Assembly (NCBI RefSeq): GCF_001570945.1
Contig: NZ_BCSQ01000019.1
Span: 1-56,442 of the forward strand
Reading direction: 5' to 3'
Source: Janibacter anophelis NBRC 107843
Lineage (GTDB): Bacteria; Actinomycetota; Actinomycetes; Actinomycetales; Dermatophilaceae
Length of the DNA: 56,442 nt
Part shown: positions 18,731-27,783 of the stretch, piece by piece
Position numbering within the stretch: the stretch's first letter is position 1
Layout: every line of letters begins with the position of its first letter
The notes under the pieces: generated by a model
Databases searched by the model: none
The model's input: only the letters and a program-made list of their open reading frames with translations
Told to the model about the DNA's origin: nothing
Translations under genes and position numbers: made by a program

Positions 18731-19513
18731 GGATCCGGTAGGTCCCGATCGCGAGCGGCAGGCCGACCCAGGCCAGGGTCGCCGTGGCGAGTTGGGCCCA
18801 GTTCTCACCGGTCATCGTGCCGGTCGTCAGCGGAACCGTGACGACGTTGAGGTCCAGCCACTCCGCGGCGTCCCTCATCCACTCGCTCATCGCCGTCAGC
18901 ACGGTCCACACCGTCGGCAGCACCAGGCTGCTGACGATGGCGATCGGGGTGTTGAGGAAGGCCGCGCCGAAGGCGACGCCCTGGAGGGTGTAGATCAGGC
19001 CCGCGAGCACGACGCCGGCCAGGGAGATGCCAGTCAGGGTGAAGTCCCCACCGCCGAGTGCCGTACCGAGCGCGGCCGCTGCCCCGGCCGCGGTGAGCAG
19101 CAGCAGGCAGAGCACGAGGGCTGCGGCGATCTTGGCCGCGATGATCCGTCCGCGTCGGGGCACGAGGGTGAAGGTCGCCAAGCCGGTGCGCTGGCTCCAC
19201 TCCTGCGTGGCGGACATGATGCCCATGATCGGCAGCAAGATCATCGTCGGCATCACGATGAGACCGAGGAAGTTGGTGAAGGGCTCGCCCCCGTCCTCAC
19301 CCCACAGGAGCAGGCCTGCGGCGATGAGGAAGCTGATGCCCGCCATCGTGATGAGCATCCACATCCCGGCACGGGTGTCGACCATCTTGCGCAGCTCGAT
19401 GACGACGAGGCGGGCGAAGGGGATGCGGTCGCCGGAGATGTCGACGGGGGCACCGGGCTCGGGGCGGGCGGTGGGTTCGGTGGTCGGGACGTCCGTGGTC
19501 GTGGCTGCGGTGC

Positions 19514-19517
<4 letters not shown>
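18711..19517 (-). CDS. ABC-2 type transporter permease
   Basis: Membrane subunit of an ABC exporter, 268 residues with a Pro/Thr-rich cytosolic N-terminus and about six hydrophobic segments: near 53-73, 84-108, 128-150, 155-180, 187-210 and 240-258. It contains the region ATQEWSQRTGLATFTLVPRR, often seen in ABC-2 permeases. The ATG overlaps the stop of the ATPase gene (ATGA). The divergent two-component pair suggests an inducible efflux or resistance role; the substrate is unknown. Confidence 0.85.
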
Positions 19518-20410
<893 letters not shown>

Positions 20411-20462
20411 GGGTCCAACCCTCCAAGGATCGGGCGAAGGGGGCATCGGTCCCCGGTCTCGA

Positions 20463-20485
20463 CCCGACCCCCTCCTTTGGTCGGG
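20463..20485. promoter_or_regulatory. inverted repeat CCCGACC-N9-GGTCGGG between the ABC operon and the sensor kinase
   Basis: Perfect 7-bp arms at 20463-20469 and 20479-20485 lie midway in the 143-nt divergent region. A site for the LuxR-type regulator encoded at 21756-22442 is a reasonable guess because such regulators bind dyads in the promoters of their adjacent transporter. Direct evidence is absent, and a terminator-like role cannot be excluded. Confidence 0.35.
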
Positions 20486-20540
20486 GGTGCCGGCGAACAG
20501 ATCATCCCACGGACGGATACCCGCGCGGCGCGGGTGCGCC

Positions 20541-20546
20541 TACGGT
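20541..20546 (+). promoter_or_regulatory. -10 element TACGGT of the sensor kinase, leaderless type
   Basis: The TANNNT hexamer ends 7 nt before GTG 20554, and no Shine-Dalgarno sequence is seen. This places the transcription start at the start codon. A convincing -35 element was not found. Confidence 0.45.
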
Positions 20547-20553
20547 GGGGCCC

Positions 20554-21759
20554 GTGACCACGAGACCGCCTCGCGAGGAGCGCGACCCCGACCGACTCAC
20601 CTGGTGGGACACCACGTGGCGGGTCGGCGCCGCGCTGCTCCTCGGGCTCTTCGTCTGGACCTTGACCGCGGTCATGACCTTCCCCTCCCCGCAGGAGGAG
20701 CTGCCGGACACCTTCCGCACCTTCTGGCTCGTCCTCGTCGACCCGGTCATCGGGCTCGTGGCCACCGGGCTGATGATCCTGCGCCGTCGGTGGCCGGTCC
20801 CCATCGCGGTCGTCACCACCCTCCTCACCGGGGTCTCGGTCTTCGCCGCGGGCGCCCAGTCGATCGTCCTCGTCTCCCTCGCGACCCGCCGCCGGTGGCG
20901 CGAGATCGTGCCGGTCACGGCCCTGTCCGTCCTCGTCAGCCTCGTGAACACCCGCGTGGTCTACCCCGAGCGCGAGCCCCTGCCCCTCTGGGTGGAGGCG
21001 GTCCTCACCGCGCTGATCATCATCGTCAATGTGGCCATCGGCTACGCCATCGGTTCTCGACGCGCCCTCGTCGCCTCGTGGGTCGACCGGGCGCGCTCCG
21101 CCGAGGCCGAGCAGAGCGCGCGGGTCGCGCAGGCGCAGACGGCGGAGCGCTCGCGCATCGCCCGGGAGATGCACGACGTCCTCGCCCACCGCATCTCGCT
21201 CGTGACGATGCATTCCGGCCTGCTCACCTACCGACCGGACCTGCCCGAGGGCGAGCGACGCGAGGCGATCGCGGCCATCGACACCAACGCTCGCGCCGCC
21301 CTGACCGACCTGCGCGAGGTGCTCGGAGTCCTGCGCGACGAGGACGGGAGTGGCTCCCTTCGCCCCCAGCACACCCTGCGCGACCTGCCCGAGCTGCTCG
21401 ACGACGCCCGCGCCGCCGGCACGAGGGTCACGCTCGACGACGGTGGTGTCGACCTCTCCGCGGTGCCGGAGTCGACCGGACGCACCGCCTACCGCGTCGT
21501 CCAGGAGGGGCTGACCAATGCCCGCAAGCACGCCCCCGGGGCTGCGGTGACCGTGACGCTCTCGGGGCGCCCCGGTGACGTCCTGCGGGTCGAGGTGGTC
21601 AACCCGCGCGCCGTGGGGTCGCAGCCGGCCGTCCCCGGATCAGGTCTCGGCCTGCTCGGTCTGGCCGAGCGGGTCGAGCTGGCCGGAGGCGAGATGAGCC
21701 ATGGGTGGGACACCCGCGACCAGCACCGGCTGGTCGTGTCACTACCGTGGGCGACGTGA
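20554..21759 (+). CDS. sensor histidine kinase, NarL/HisKA_3 type
   Basis: About 401 residues. The N-terminal half has around four to five hydrophobic helices (for example VGAALLLGLFVWTLTAVM and VLTALIIIVNVAIGYAIG) and no large extracellular domain, as in kinases that sense through the membrane or a partner transporter. The phospho-acceptor box is IAREMHDVLAHRISLVT. The HATPase domain has YRVVQEGLTNARKHAPG and the G-box GSGLGLLGLAERVELAGG. Start at GTG 20554 is chosen from the leaderless promoter; GTG 20545 is possible but would lie inside the -10. The stop overlaps the response regulator start (GTGA). Confidence 0.92.
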   Translation: MTTRPPREERDPDRLTWWDTTWRVGAALLLGLFVWTLTAVMTFPSPQEELPDTFRTFWLVLVDPVIGLVATGLMILRRRWPVPIAVVTTLLTGVSVFAAGAQSIVLVSLATRRRWREIVPVTALSVLVSLVNTRVVYPEREPLPLWVEAVLTALIIIVNVAIGYAIGSRRALVASWVDRARSAEAEQSARVAQAQTAERSRIAREMHDVLAHRISLVTMHSGLLTYRPDLPEGERREAIAAIDTNARAALTDLREVLGVLRDEDGSGSLRPQHTLRDLPELLDDARAAGTRVTLDDGGVDLSAVPESTGRTAYRVVQEGLTNARKHAPGAAVTVTLSGRPGDVLRVEVVNPRAVGSQPAVPGSGLGLLGLAERVELAGGEMSHGWDTRDQHRLVVSLPWAT

Positions 21760-22442
21760 GCGCCCCCATCTCCGTCGTCCTCGTCGACGACGACGCCATG
21801 GTCCGCACCGCGCTGTCGATGATCCTCGGCGCGGCGCCCGAGATCACCGTCGTGGCCCAGGCGGACGACGGACGAGCGGGCCTGTCGGTCATCGCCGAGC
21901 ACTCCCCCGACGTCGTGCTCATGGACATCCGCATGCCGCGCCTCGACGGGCTCGCGGCGACCGAGGAGCTCGTGCGCAGCGGGTCGCCGAGCAAGGTGAT
22001 CGTGCTGACGACCTTCGACGCGGACGACGACGTCATGCGTGCCCTGCAGCACGGGGCGGACGGCTTCCTGCTCAAGGACACGCCGCCCGACCGCATCGTC
22101 GAGGCGGTGCGCCTGGTCGCGGCGGGGCAGTCGATCCTCTCCCCCAGCGTCACCTCACGGGTGCTCGAGTCGGTGCGCGGTGCCGCCCGTCGCGGCGCCG
22201 ACGACTCCCGCGACGCGGCCCGTCAGCGCCTGGCGGCACTCACCGACCGCGAGCTCGAGGTCGCCCGCGCGGTCGGAGCGGGCCTGTCCAACGCCGAGAT
22301 CTCGCGCACGCTCTACCTGAGCGTCGCCACGGTCAAGGCGCACGTGGGGCGCATCCTCGACAAGCTCGGGGCGGACAACCGGGTGCAGGTCGCGATCACC
22401 GTGCACGAGGCCGAGCTGGACCCCCCTTCGTCCGCTCCCTGA
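21756..22442 (+). CDS. response regulator, NarL/LuxR family
   Basis: 228 residues: receiver domain with the acidic pocket VLVDDDAM, phospho-acceptor Asp in VVLMDIRMPRLDG, switch Thr in VIVLTTFDADD and conserved Lys in LLKDTPP, followed by a LuxR-type helix-turn-helix (LTDRELEVARAVGAGLSNAE, then SVATVKAHVGRIL). It is co-translated with the kinase through a GTGA overlap. It probably controls the divergent ABC exporter. The gene ends only 4 nt from the opposing aroB stop, with no room for a terminator. Confidence 0.94.
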   Translation: MSAPISVVLVDDDAMVRTALSMILGAAPEITVVAQADDGRAGLSVIAEHSPDVVLMDIRMPRLDGLAATEELVRSGSPSKVIVLTTFDADDDVMRALQHGADGFLLKDTPPDRIVEAVRLVAAGQSILSPSVTSRVLESVRGAARRGADDSRDAARQRLAALTDRELEVARAVGAGLSNAEISRTLYLSVATVKAHVGRILDKLGADNRVQVAITVHEAELDPPSSAP

Positions 22443-22446
22443 CCGA

Positions 22447-23517
22447 TCAGACCAGGGCGGCGTAGGCGTCGCGGAGCAGCTGCTCCTCGGGGCCCTCGAG
22501 GCGCGCGGGTGCGGCCAGACCGTCGAGGACGACGAAGCGCAGCGTGGCCCCGCGGGTCTTCTTGTCACGACGCAGGGCGGCGAGCAGCTCGTCGAAGGTG
22601 GCACCCGAGTAGCTCGTCGGGAGGCCGAGGAGGCCGAGGACGTAGCGGTGCCGCTCGAGCAGGTCCGCGTCGATCCGCCCGGTCCGGTGGGCCACCTCGG
22701 CGGCGAAGACCATGCCGATCGCGACGGCCTCGCCGTGCCGCATGCGGTAGCCCTCGTGGTGCTCGATGGCGTGCCCGAGCGTGTGGCCGTAGTTGAGGAT
22801 CTCGCGCAGGTGCGACTCGCGCAGGTCCGCCGCGACGACGGAGGCCTTGACCGCGATCTTGCGCTCGATGACTTCGCGCAGCGAGTCCGAGCCCGGGTCC
22901 TGGACGCCGGACGCGTCGGCCTCGACGATCTCGAGGATGCGCGGGTCCGCGATGAAGCCACCCTTGACGACCTCGGCGAGACCGGCGGACAGGTCCGCGG
23001 GCGGCAGGGTGGCCAGGTGGTCGAGGTCGCACAGCACCGCGGCCGGGGTGTGGAAGGCGCCGACGAGGTTCTTGCCCTCGGCCGTGTTGATCCCCGTCTT
23101 GCCGCCGACGGCGGCGTCGACCATGCCCAGGACGGTCGTCGGCACGTGGACGACGGCGACCCCGCGCAACCAGGCGGCGGCGGCCCAGCCGCCGAGGTCG
23201 GTGACGCTGCCGCCGCCGACGGCCACGACGGCGTCGCTGCGGGTGAACCCGGCCCGGCCCATGCTCGCCCACAGACCCGCGGCGACCTCGACGGTCTTGG
23301 CCGCCTCGGCGTCGGGGACGGCGGCGACATGCACCTCGATCCCGGCCCCGCGCAGCGCGGCCACGATCGGGTCGGCGAAGGGGGCCAGCGGCTCGCCGTG
23401 CACGACGAGGACCCGTGCGACGCCCTGCGGCAGGACCTCGGCGACCCGCGCGGAGACGCTGTGCCCGACGAGCACGTCGTAGTCCTCGCCGACGGCGATG
23501 GTCGTGGTCTGGCTCAT
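22447..23517 (-). CDS. aroB: 3-dehydroquinate synthase
   Basis: Second step of the shikimate pathway, converting DAHP to 3-dehydroquinate with NAD+ and a divalent metal. 356 residues with the NAD-binding AVGGGSVTDLGGW, the substrate loop GGKTGINTAEGKN, and the metal-binding Glu and His residues in SAGLAEVVKGG and ILNYGHTLGHAIEHHEG. The ATG overlaps the aroK stop (ATGA). It is the last gene of the alaS-ruvX-mltG-aroECKB run. Confidence 0.97.
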   Translation of the reverse strand: MSQTTTIAVGEDYDVLVGHSVSARVAEVLPQGVARVLVVHGEPLAPFADPIVAALRGAGIEVHVAAVPDAEAAKTVEVAAGLWASMGRAGFTRSDAVVAVGGGSVTDLGGWAAAAWLRGVAVVHVPTTVLGMVDAAVGGKTGINTAEGKNLVGAFHTPAAVLCDLDHLATLPPADLSAGLAEVVKGGFIADPRILEIVEADASGVQDPGSDSLREVIERKIAVKASVVAADLRESHLREILNYGHTLGHAIEHHEGYRMRHGEAVAIGMVFAAEVAHRTGRIDADLLERHRYVLGLLGLPTSYSGATFDELLAALRRDKKTRGATLRFVVLDGLAAPARLEGPEEQLLRDAYAALV

Positions 23518-24026
23518 GCGTCCTCCAGCAGGGTCAGCGCCTCGGCGACCACCGCGTCGACGTCCCGCCCCGCGGTGTCCACCCGGTGGGTCGCCAGTGA
23601 GTCGTAGGTCGGACGGCGGGTCTCCATGGTCCTGATCCAGCTCTGCCGCGGGTTGACCGACAGCAGGGGGCGGCTCTTGTCGAAGCCGATCCGCTTGGCC
23701 GCGTCGGCGATGCCGACGTCGAGGAAGAGCACACGATGACGGGACAGCGCCTCGGTGACCGCGGGGATCATCGGCGCTCCCCCGCCGAGCGCGAGGACGA
23801 CGCCGTCCTGCTCGAGCGCGTCGAGCACGGCCTCCTGCTCGGCGGCGCGGAAGTGCTCCTCACCGGACTCGACGAAGATGTCGGAGATGCTGCGCCCCTC
23901 GCGCTCCTCGACGATCGTGTCGGAGTCGAGCAGTGGACGCCCGAGACGGTCGGCGAGCCCACGGGCCACGGTCGACTTGCCGACGCCGGGAGGACCGATG
24001 ACGACGACGAAGGGGGCGCCGCTCAC
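23514..24026 (-). CDS. aroK: shikimate kinase
   Basis: ATP-dependent 3-phosphorylation of shikimate. Length of 170 residues fits the family. Walker A is GPPGVGKST near residue 11, the substrate-binding Asp lies in [10 protein letters not shown], the glycine triad in LALGGGAPM, and the lid region contains KSRPLL. The GTG start overlaps the aroC stop (GTGA). The open frame upstream belongs to the aroC shadow. Confidence 0.96.
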   Translation of the reverse strand: MSGAPFVVVIGPPGVGKSTVARGLADRLGRPLLDSDTIVEEREGRSISDIFVESGEEHFRAAEQEAVLDALEQDGVVLALGGGAPMIPAVTEALSRHRVLFLDVGIADAAKRIGFDKSRPLLSVNPRQSWIRTMETRRPTYDSLATHRVDTAGRDVDAVVAEALTLLEDA

Positions 24027-25252
24027 TCCTGCCACGTCCGCATGAGCTCCGGGATCGCCTCGAGGTAGGCGCGGTGGTTGCGGGCGGTCTCCGCGACCGA
24101 GTCCCCGCCGAACTTCTCGACACAGGCCTCGGCGACCACAAGGGCGACCATCGCCTGCGCGACGACGCCGGCGGCCGGCACGGCGCACACGTCGGAGCGC
24201 TGGTGGATGGCCGTCGCCGGGTCGCTGCCGGTGACGTCGACGGTCTCCAGCGCCCGGGGCACGGTGCTGATCGGCTTCATCGCCGCCCGCACGCGCAGCA
24301 CGTCGCCGGTGCTCATGCCCCCTTCGGTCCCGCCGGCTCGGCCACTGCGCCGGTGGATGACGCCGTCGGCGTCGCGCTCCATCTCGTCGTGGGCGGCCGA
24401 GCCGCGGCGGCGCGCGGTGGTGAAGCCGTCACCGACCTCGACGCCCTTGATCGCCTGGATGCCCATGAGCGCGCCGGCCAGGCGCGCGTCGAGGCGACGG
24501 TCCCAGTGGACGTGGCTGCCCAGGCCCGGCGGCAGGCCGTAGGCGAGGACCTCGACGACGCCGCCGAGGGTGTCGCCGTCCTTCTTGGCCGCCTCGATCT
24601 CGGCGACCATCGCGTCGGTGCCCGCACGGGTCATCGCGCGCACGGGGTTGGCGTCGAGCGCCGGGGTGTCGTCCGGCGTCGGCAGCGGCCCGTCGGCGGG
24701 CGCCGAGCCCTCGCCGATCGCCACGGTGTGCGCGACGAGGCGGATGCCGTAGGCCTGCTCGAGGAACCGCTCGGCCACCTCGCCGAGCGCGACCCGGGCC
24801 GCGGTCTCGCGCGCGGATGCCCGCTCGAGGATGGGGCGGGCCTCGTCGAAGCCGTACTTCTGCATCCCCACGAGGTCAGCGTGACCGGGGCGCGGGCGGG
24901 TCAGCGGGCGGTTGCGGGCGATCTCCTTCTCCGCGTTGACGTCGTCGGCTGCGGCGAGTGCCTCGCTCGCGACCGGGTCGGCGCTCATGACGGTCTCCCA
25001 CTTCGGCCACTCGGTGTTGCCGATCATCACCGCGAGCGGTGAGCCGAGGGTGCTGCCGTGGCGCACGCCCCCGAGGAAGGTCACCTGGTCCTGCTCGAAC
25101 TTCATCCGGGCACCGCGCCCGTAGCCCAGACGACGCCGGGCCAGGGCCGCGGCCACGTCGGACGTCGTCACCTCGACCCCGGCGGGCAGCCCCTCGAGGG
25201 TCGCCACGAGGGCCTGGCCGTGCGACTCACCAGCAGTCAACCAACGCAACAT
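24023..25252 (-). CDS. aroC: chorismate synthase
   Basis: Final shikimate step, EPSP to chorismate, needing reduced FMN. The 409-residue protein begins [16 protein letters not shown] and contains the signature [16 protein letters not shown], the [11 protein letters not shown] segment and the C-terminal [22 protein letters not shown] site 9 nt ahead supports ATG 25252. A 35-nt gap separates it from aroE, the widest junction of this operon, but without a clear terminator. Confidence 0.98.
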   Translation of the reverse strand: MLRWLTAGESHGQALVATLEGLPAGVEVTTSDVAAALARRRLGYGRGARMKFEQDQVTFLGGVRHGSTLGSPLAVMIGNTEWPKWETVMSADPVASEALAAADDVNAEKEIARNRPLTRPRPGHADLVGMQKYGFDEARPILERASARETAARVALGEVAERFLEQAYGIRLVAHTVAIGEGSAPADGPLPTPDDTPALDANPVRAMTRAGTDAMVAEIEAAKKDGDTLGGVVEVLAYGLPPGLGSHVHWDRRLDARLAGALMGIQAIKGVEVGDGFTTARRRGSAAHDEMERDADGVIHRRSGRAGGTEGGMSTGDVLRVRAAMKPISTVPRALETVDVTGSDPATAIHQRSDVCAVPAAGVVAQAMVALVVAEACVEKFGGDSVAETARNHRAYLEAIPELMRTWQE

Positions 25253-25287
25253 GGCACGAATCCTCGCATCCCCGGCCGAGGTGGCCG

Positions 25288-26109
25288 TCAGGCGTCCGGG
25301 GTGTGGCCCAGGGCGGCCCGGCCCGCGGCCTGCATCGCCGCGACGGGCGCCGGCGTCCCGGTGAAGAGCTCGAACTGACGCGCCGCCTGGTGAACGAGCA
25401 TCTCCAGACCGGAGACCACCTGGGCCCCGTGCTCCCGAGCAGCCCGAGCGAAGGGGGTCGGCCAGTCCGCGTAGACGACGTCGAGGACGACGGCGTCGGC
25501 CAGGCCGGGGCCCGCGTGCTCCGCAGCCGCGGCATTGGCCGTGCCCCCCGGCAGCGTCGAGACGAACGTACGGTCCCCGGTGCCGGCCCAGTCGGCGAGC
25601 GGCACGACCCGCAGGTCGACGTCGGCGACGCCGCGCAGCGCCTCGGCGCGCTGCGGGGTGCGCGCGGCGACGGTGATGCGCGTGGCGCCCAGCCCCACGA
25701 GGCCGAGCACGGCCGAGCGCGCGGTGGCACCCGACCCGACGACGGTGGCCGAGGTGGTGCCGGCCGCCCCGGCGTCGAGGAGTGCCTGCGTCACCCCGTG
25801 GACGTCGGTGTTGTCGGCACTCCACCCGGTGTCGGTGCGCACGAGCGTGTTGATCGCGCCCGCCGCGCGAGCGAGCGGGCTCACCTGCTCGGCGACGTCG
25901 AAGGCCGCGACCTTGAGCGGCATCGTCAGGCTCAGCCCGCGCCAGTCATCGTCGAGCCCGGCGACGAAGGGGGTCAGACCCCCTTCGTCCACCTCGTGGG
26001 CCGTGTACTCCCAGTCCGGCAGACCGGCGGCCGCGTAGGCGGCCCGGTGCAGGGTCGGCGAGAGCGAGTGCCGGATGGGGCTGCCGAGCACGCCCGCGCG
26101 CCGGGCCAC
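25288..26109 (-). CDS. aroE: shikimate dehydrogenase
   Basis: NADPH-dependent reduction of 3-dehydroshikimate. 273 residues with the substrate-binding [17 protein letters not shown] near the N-terminus, the catalytic Lys in LSLTMPLK, the Asp in SADNTDVHG, and the nucleotide-binding [15 protein letters not shown]. The GTG start lies 4 nt after the mltG stop; the frame continues upstream but there overlaps mltG. The codons for DEGGLTPFV contain a perfect inverted pair of the CGAAGGGGG word (25963-25989). Confidence 0.94.
   Translation of the reverse strand: MARRAGVLGSPIRHSLSPTLHRAAYAAAGLPDWEYTAHEVDEGGLTPFVAGLDDDWRGLSLTMPLKVAAFDVAEQVSPLARAAGAINTLVRTDTGWSADNTDVHGVTQALLDAGAAGTTSATVVGSGATARSAVLGLVGLGATRITVAARTPQRAEALRGVADVDLRVVPLADWAGTGDRTFVSTLPGGTANAAAAEHAGPGLADAVVLDVVYADWPTPFARAAREHGAQVVSGLEMLVHQAARQFELFTGTPAPVAAMQAAGRAALGHTPDA
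25963..25989. repeat. perfect palindrome made of two inverted CGAAGGGGG words inside aroE
   Basis: Two 13-nt arms (25963-25975 and 25977-25989) are exact reverse complements around the single base at 25976. Each arm contains one full copy of the 9-mer. It is within conserved-length coding sequence, encoding DEGGLTPFV on the minus strand, so it is not a terminator in an intergenic gap. Confidence 0.95.
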
Positions 26110-26113
26110 GACG

Positions 26114-27253
26114 TCACTCGCAGCTGCCGGTGTTGCGGCAGAACTCGTCGACATTGCGCTGGTGCTCGGACTCGTCGGCCGTGAACTTGGTCTCACCCGA
26201 CTCCGGGTCCACGGTGACGAAGAAGAGCCAGTCGCCGTCCTCGGGGTTCTCCGCGGCCTCGATGGCCTCGGCACCGGGATTGTTGATCGGACCGGGGGGC
26301 AGGCCCTTGTTCTTGTAGGTGTTGTACGGGTTGTCGGTGTCACGCTCCTTGTCGGAGGTCGTGATCGTGCCCCGCTTCCTGAGCATGTAGTGGATCGTGG
26401 AGTCCATCTGCAGCATGCCGACGGTCGGGCCGGTGACGTCCTCGAGGCGGTTCTCGACGACCCGGGCGACCTTGCCGCGGTCGGCCGCACCGGCCTCACC
26501 CTCGACGATCGAGGCGACGGTGAGCGTGCGCTCCCAGTCGGAGCGCTCGACCCCGGCCTTCTTCAGCTCGTCGGTCGTCATCTTGATCATCGTGTTGAGC
26601 TGCTCGACCGCGCTCGTCTTCTTGTCGAACTCGTAGGTCGACGGGAAGAGCCATCCCTCCACCTCGCCGCCGGCCTCGTCGGGCAGCTCGAGCTTCGAGG
26701 AGTCCTCGGCCTGCTCGTACTCGGAGACCGGCGTGCCGGTCCCCTTGGACAGGCGCTCGTAGATCTCCGAGCGCCACAGGCCCTCGGGGATGGTGATGCC
26801 GGAGCCGACCCGGTTGGCCGGGTCGAGCAGCCGGTCGAAGGCGTCCGAGGCCGGCATCTCCTTGAGCATCGAGTAGGTCCCCGGCTGGATCGAGCCGGCC
26901 TTGTCCGGCTGGGCCGTCGCGACCTGGGTGAAGCTGCTCGTGGTCTTGATGACGCCCGCCTCGACGAGCGCCTCACCGATCTCGGAGCCGGCCATCCCCG
27001 ACTCGACCTCCACCTCGACGCTCCCGTGACCGGGGCCCTCGAAGTCCGTGGACTCGGAACCGCCCGGGACGAGGGAGCGCAGCGAGCCGAAGGCGAAGAA
27101 CATCGCCGCGACGACCACGGCGGCGGCCAGGACCATCGCCAGGCAGCCGACGCCTCCGCGCCGCGAGGAGCGGACCTCCTCGGCACGTCGTGCCCGTCGT
27201 GAGTGCCCGGTGCGGGACTCCTCGTCGAAGATGTCCTCGTCCAGCTCGCTCAT
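26114..27253 (-). CDS. mltG: endolytic transglycosylase MltG (YceG-like)
   Basis: Membrane-anchored murein lyase that cleaves nascent glycan strands and ends their polymerisation. 379 residues: an acidic and basic cytosolic tail of about 45 residues, one transmembrane helix (CLAMVLAAAVVVAAMFFAFG), then the extracytoplasmic YceG domain. The catalytic Glu is in VASIVEGEAG. Further signatures are GMLQMDSTIHYML and the C-terminal NTYKNKGLPPGPINNPG. The ATG overlaps the ruvX stop (ATGA). Its position between ruvX and aroE is conserved in actinobacteria. Confidence 0.96.
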   Translation of the reverse strand: MSELDEDIFDEESRTGHSRRARRAEEVRSSRRGGVGCLAMVLAAAVVVAAMFFAFGSLRSLVPGGSESTDFEGPGHGSVEVEVESGMAGSEIGEALVEAGVIKTTSSFTQVATAQPDKAGSIQPGTYSMLKEMPASDAFDRLLDPANRVGSGITIPEGLWRSEIYERLSKGTGTPVSEYEQAEDSSKLELPDEAGGEVEGWLFPSTYEFDKKTSAVEQLNTMIKMTTDELKKAGVERSDWERTLTVASIVEGEAGAADRGKVARVVENRLEDVTGPTVGMLQMDSTIHYMLRKRGTITTSDKERDTDNPYNTYKNKGLPPGPINNPGAEAIEAAENPEDGDWLFFVTVDPESGETKFTADESEHQRNVDEFCRNTGSCE

Positions 27254-27783
27254 GCGTCCTTGCCCTTCCGCGGCGTGCGTCGGCGCGGCCGACCGACCCG
27301 TTCTCCGGGGGGTCCACCGGTTGCGCGTTCCGTGTCCAGCGCAGTCTGCAGGATGAGGACGGCCGCTGCTTGGTCGACGACACCCCGGTGGCGTCGTCCG
27401 GCCAGCCCGCTGTCGCGCAGACCCCGATGAGCATCCACCGTCGTCAGCCGCTCGTCCACCAGGCGGATCGGCGTGTTGCCGATCGGGGCCCGCCCGAGCG
27501 CGGAGCGCAGGTGCGCGGCCCACTCCCGGGCCTTGGCCGCCGCCGGCCCCTCGCTCCCGTCCAGGGAGCGCGGGAGACCGACGACGACCTCGACCGCCTC
27601 GAGCTCCGTGGCGATCTCCACGACCCGATCGACGTCGGAGTTGTGCTCGACATCACGCGCGACCGTCTCGACGGGCGTCGCGAGCAGGCCCGAGGGGTCG
27701 CTCGAGGCGACCCCGACCCGGGCGTCCCCGACGTCGACGCCGATGCGCACACCGGGGCGCACGGAGCCCGCTGCCTCAGTCAC
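27250..27783 (-). CDS. ruvX: RuvX/YqgF family putative Holliday junction resolvase
   Basis: RNase H-like nuclease family implicated in Holliday junction resolution or 16S rRNA processing. 177 residues with the Asp-bearing VRIGVDVGDARVGVASSD, the VVVGLPRSLDGSEGP loop, and the later acidic residues in RLVDERLTTVDAHRGL and VVDQAAAVLILQ. The C-terminus carries an Arg/Lys-rich tail not needed for the fold. The GTG at 27783 overlaps the alaS 3' end by 8 nt; a GTG further in would also fit. Confidence 0.93.
   Translation of the reverse strand: MTEAAGSVRPGVRIGVDVGDARVGVASSDPSGLLATPVETVARDVEHNSDVDRVVEIATELEAVEVVVGLPRSLDGSEGPAAAKAREWAAHLRSALGRAPIGNTPIRLVDERLTTVDAHRGLRDSGLAGRRHRGVVDQAAAVLILQTALDTERATGGPPGERVGRPRRRTPRKGKDA

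Noticed and set aside
20411-20553. Rho-independent terminator at CCCGACC-N9-GGTCGGG
   Set aside because: It lies between two divergent starts, not after a gene; an operator is more logical, though this is not proven.
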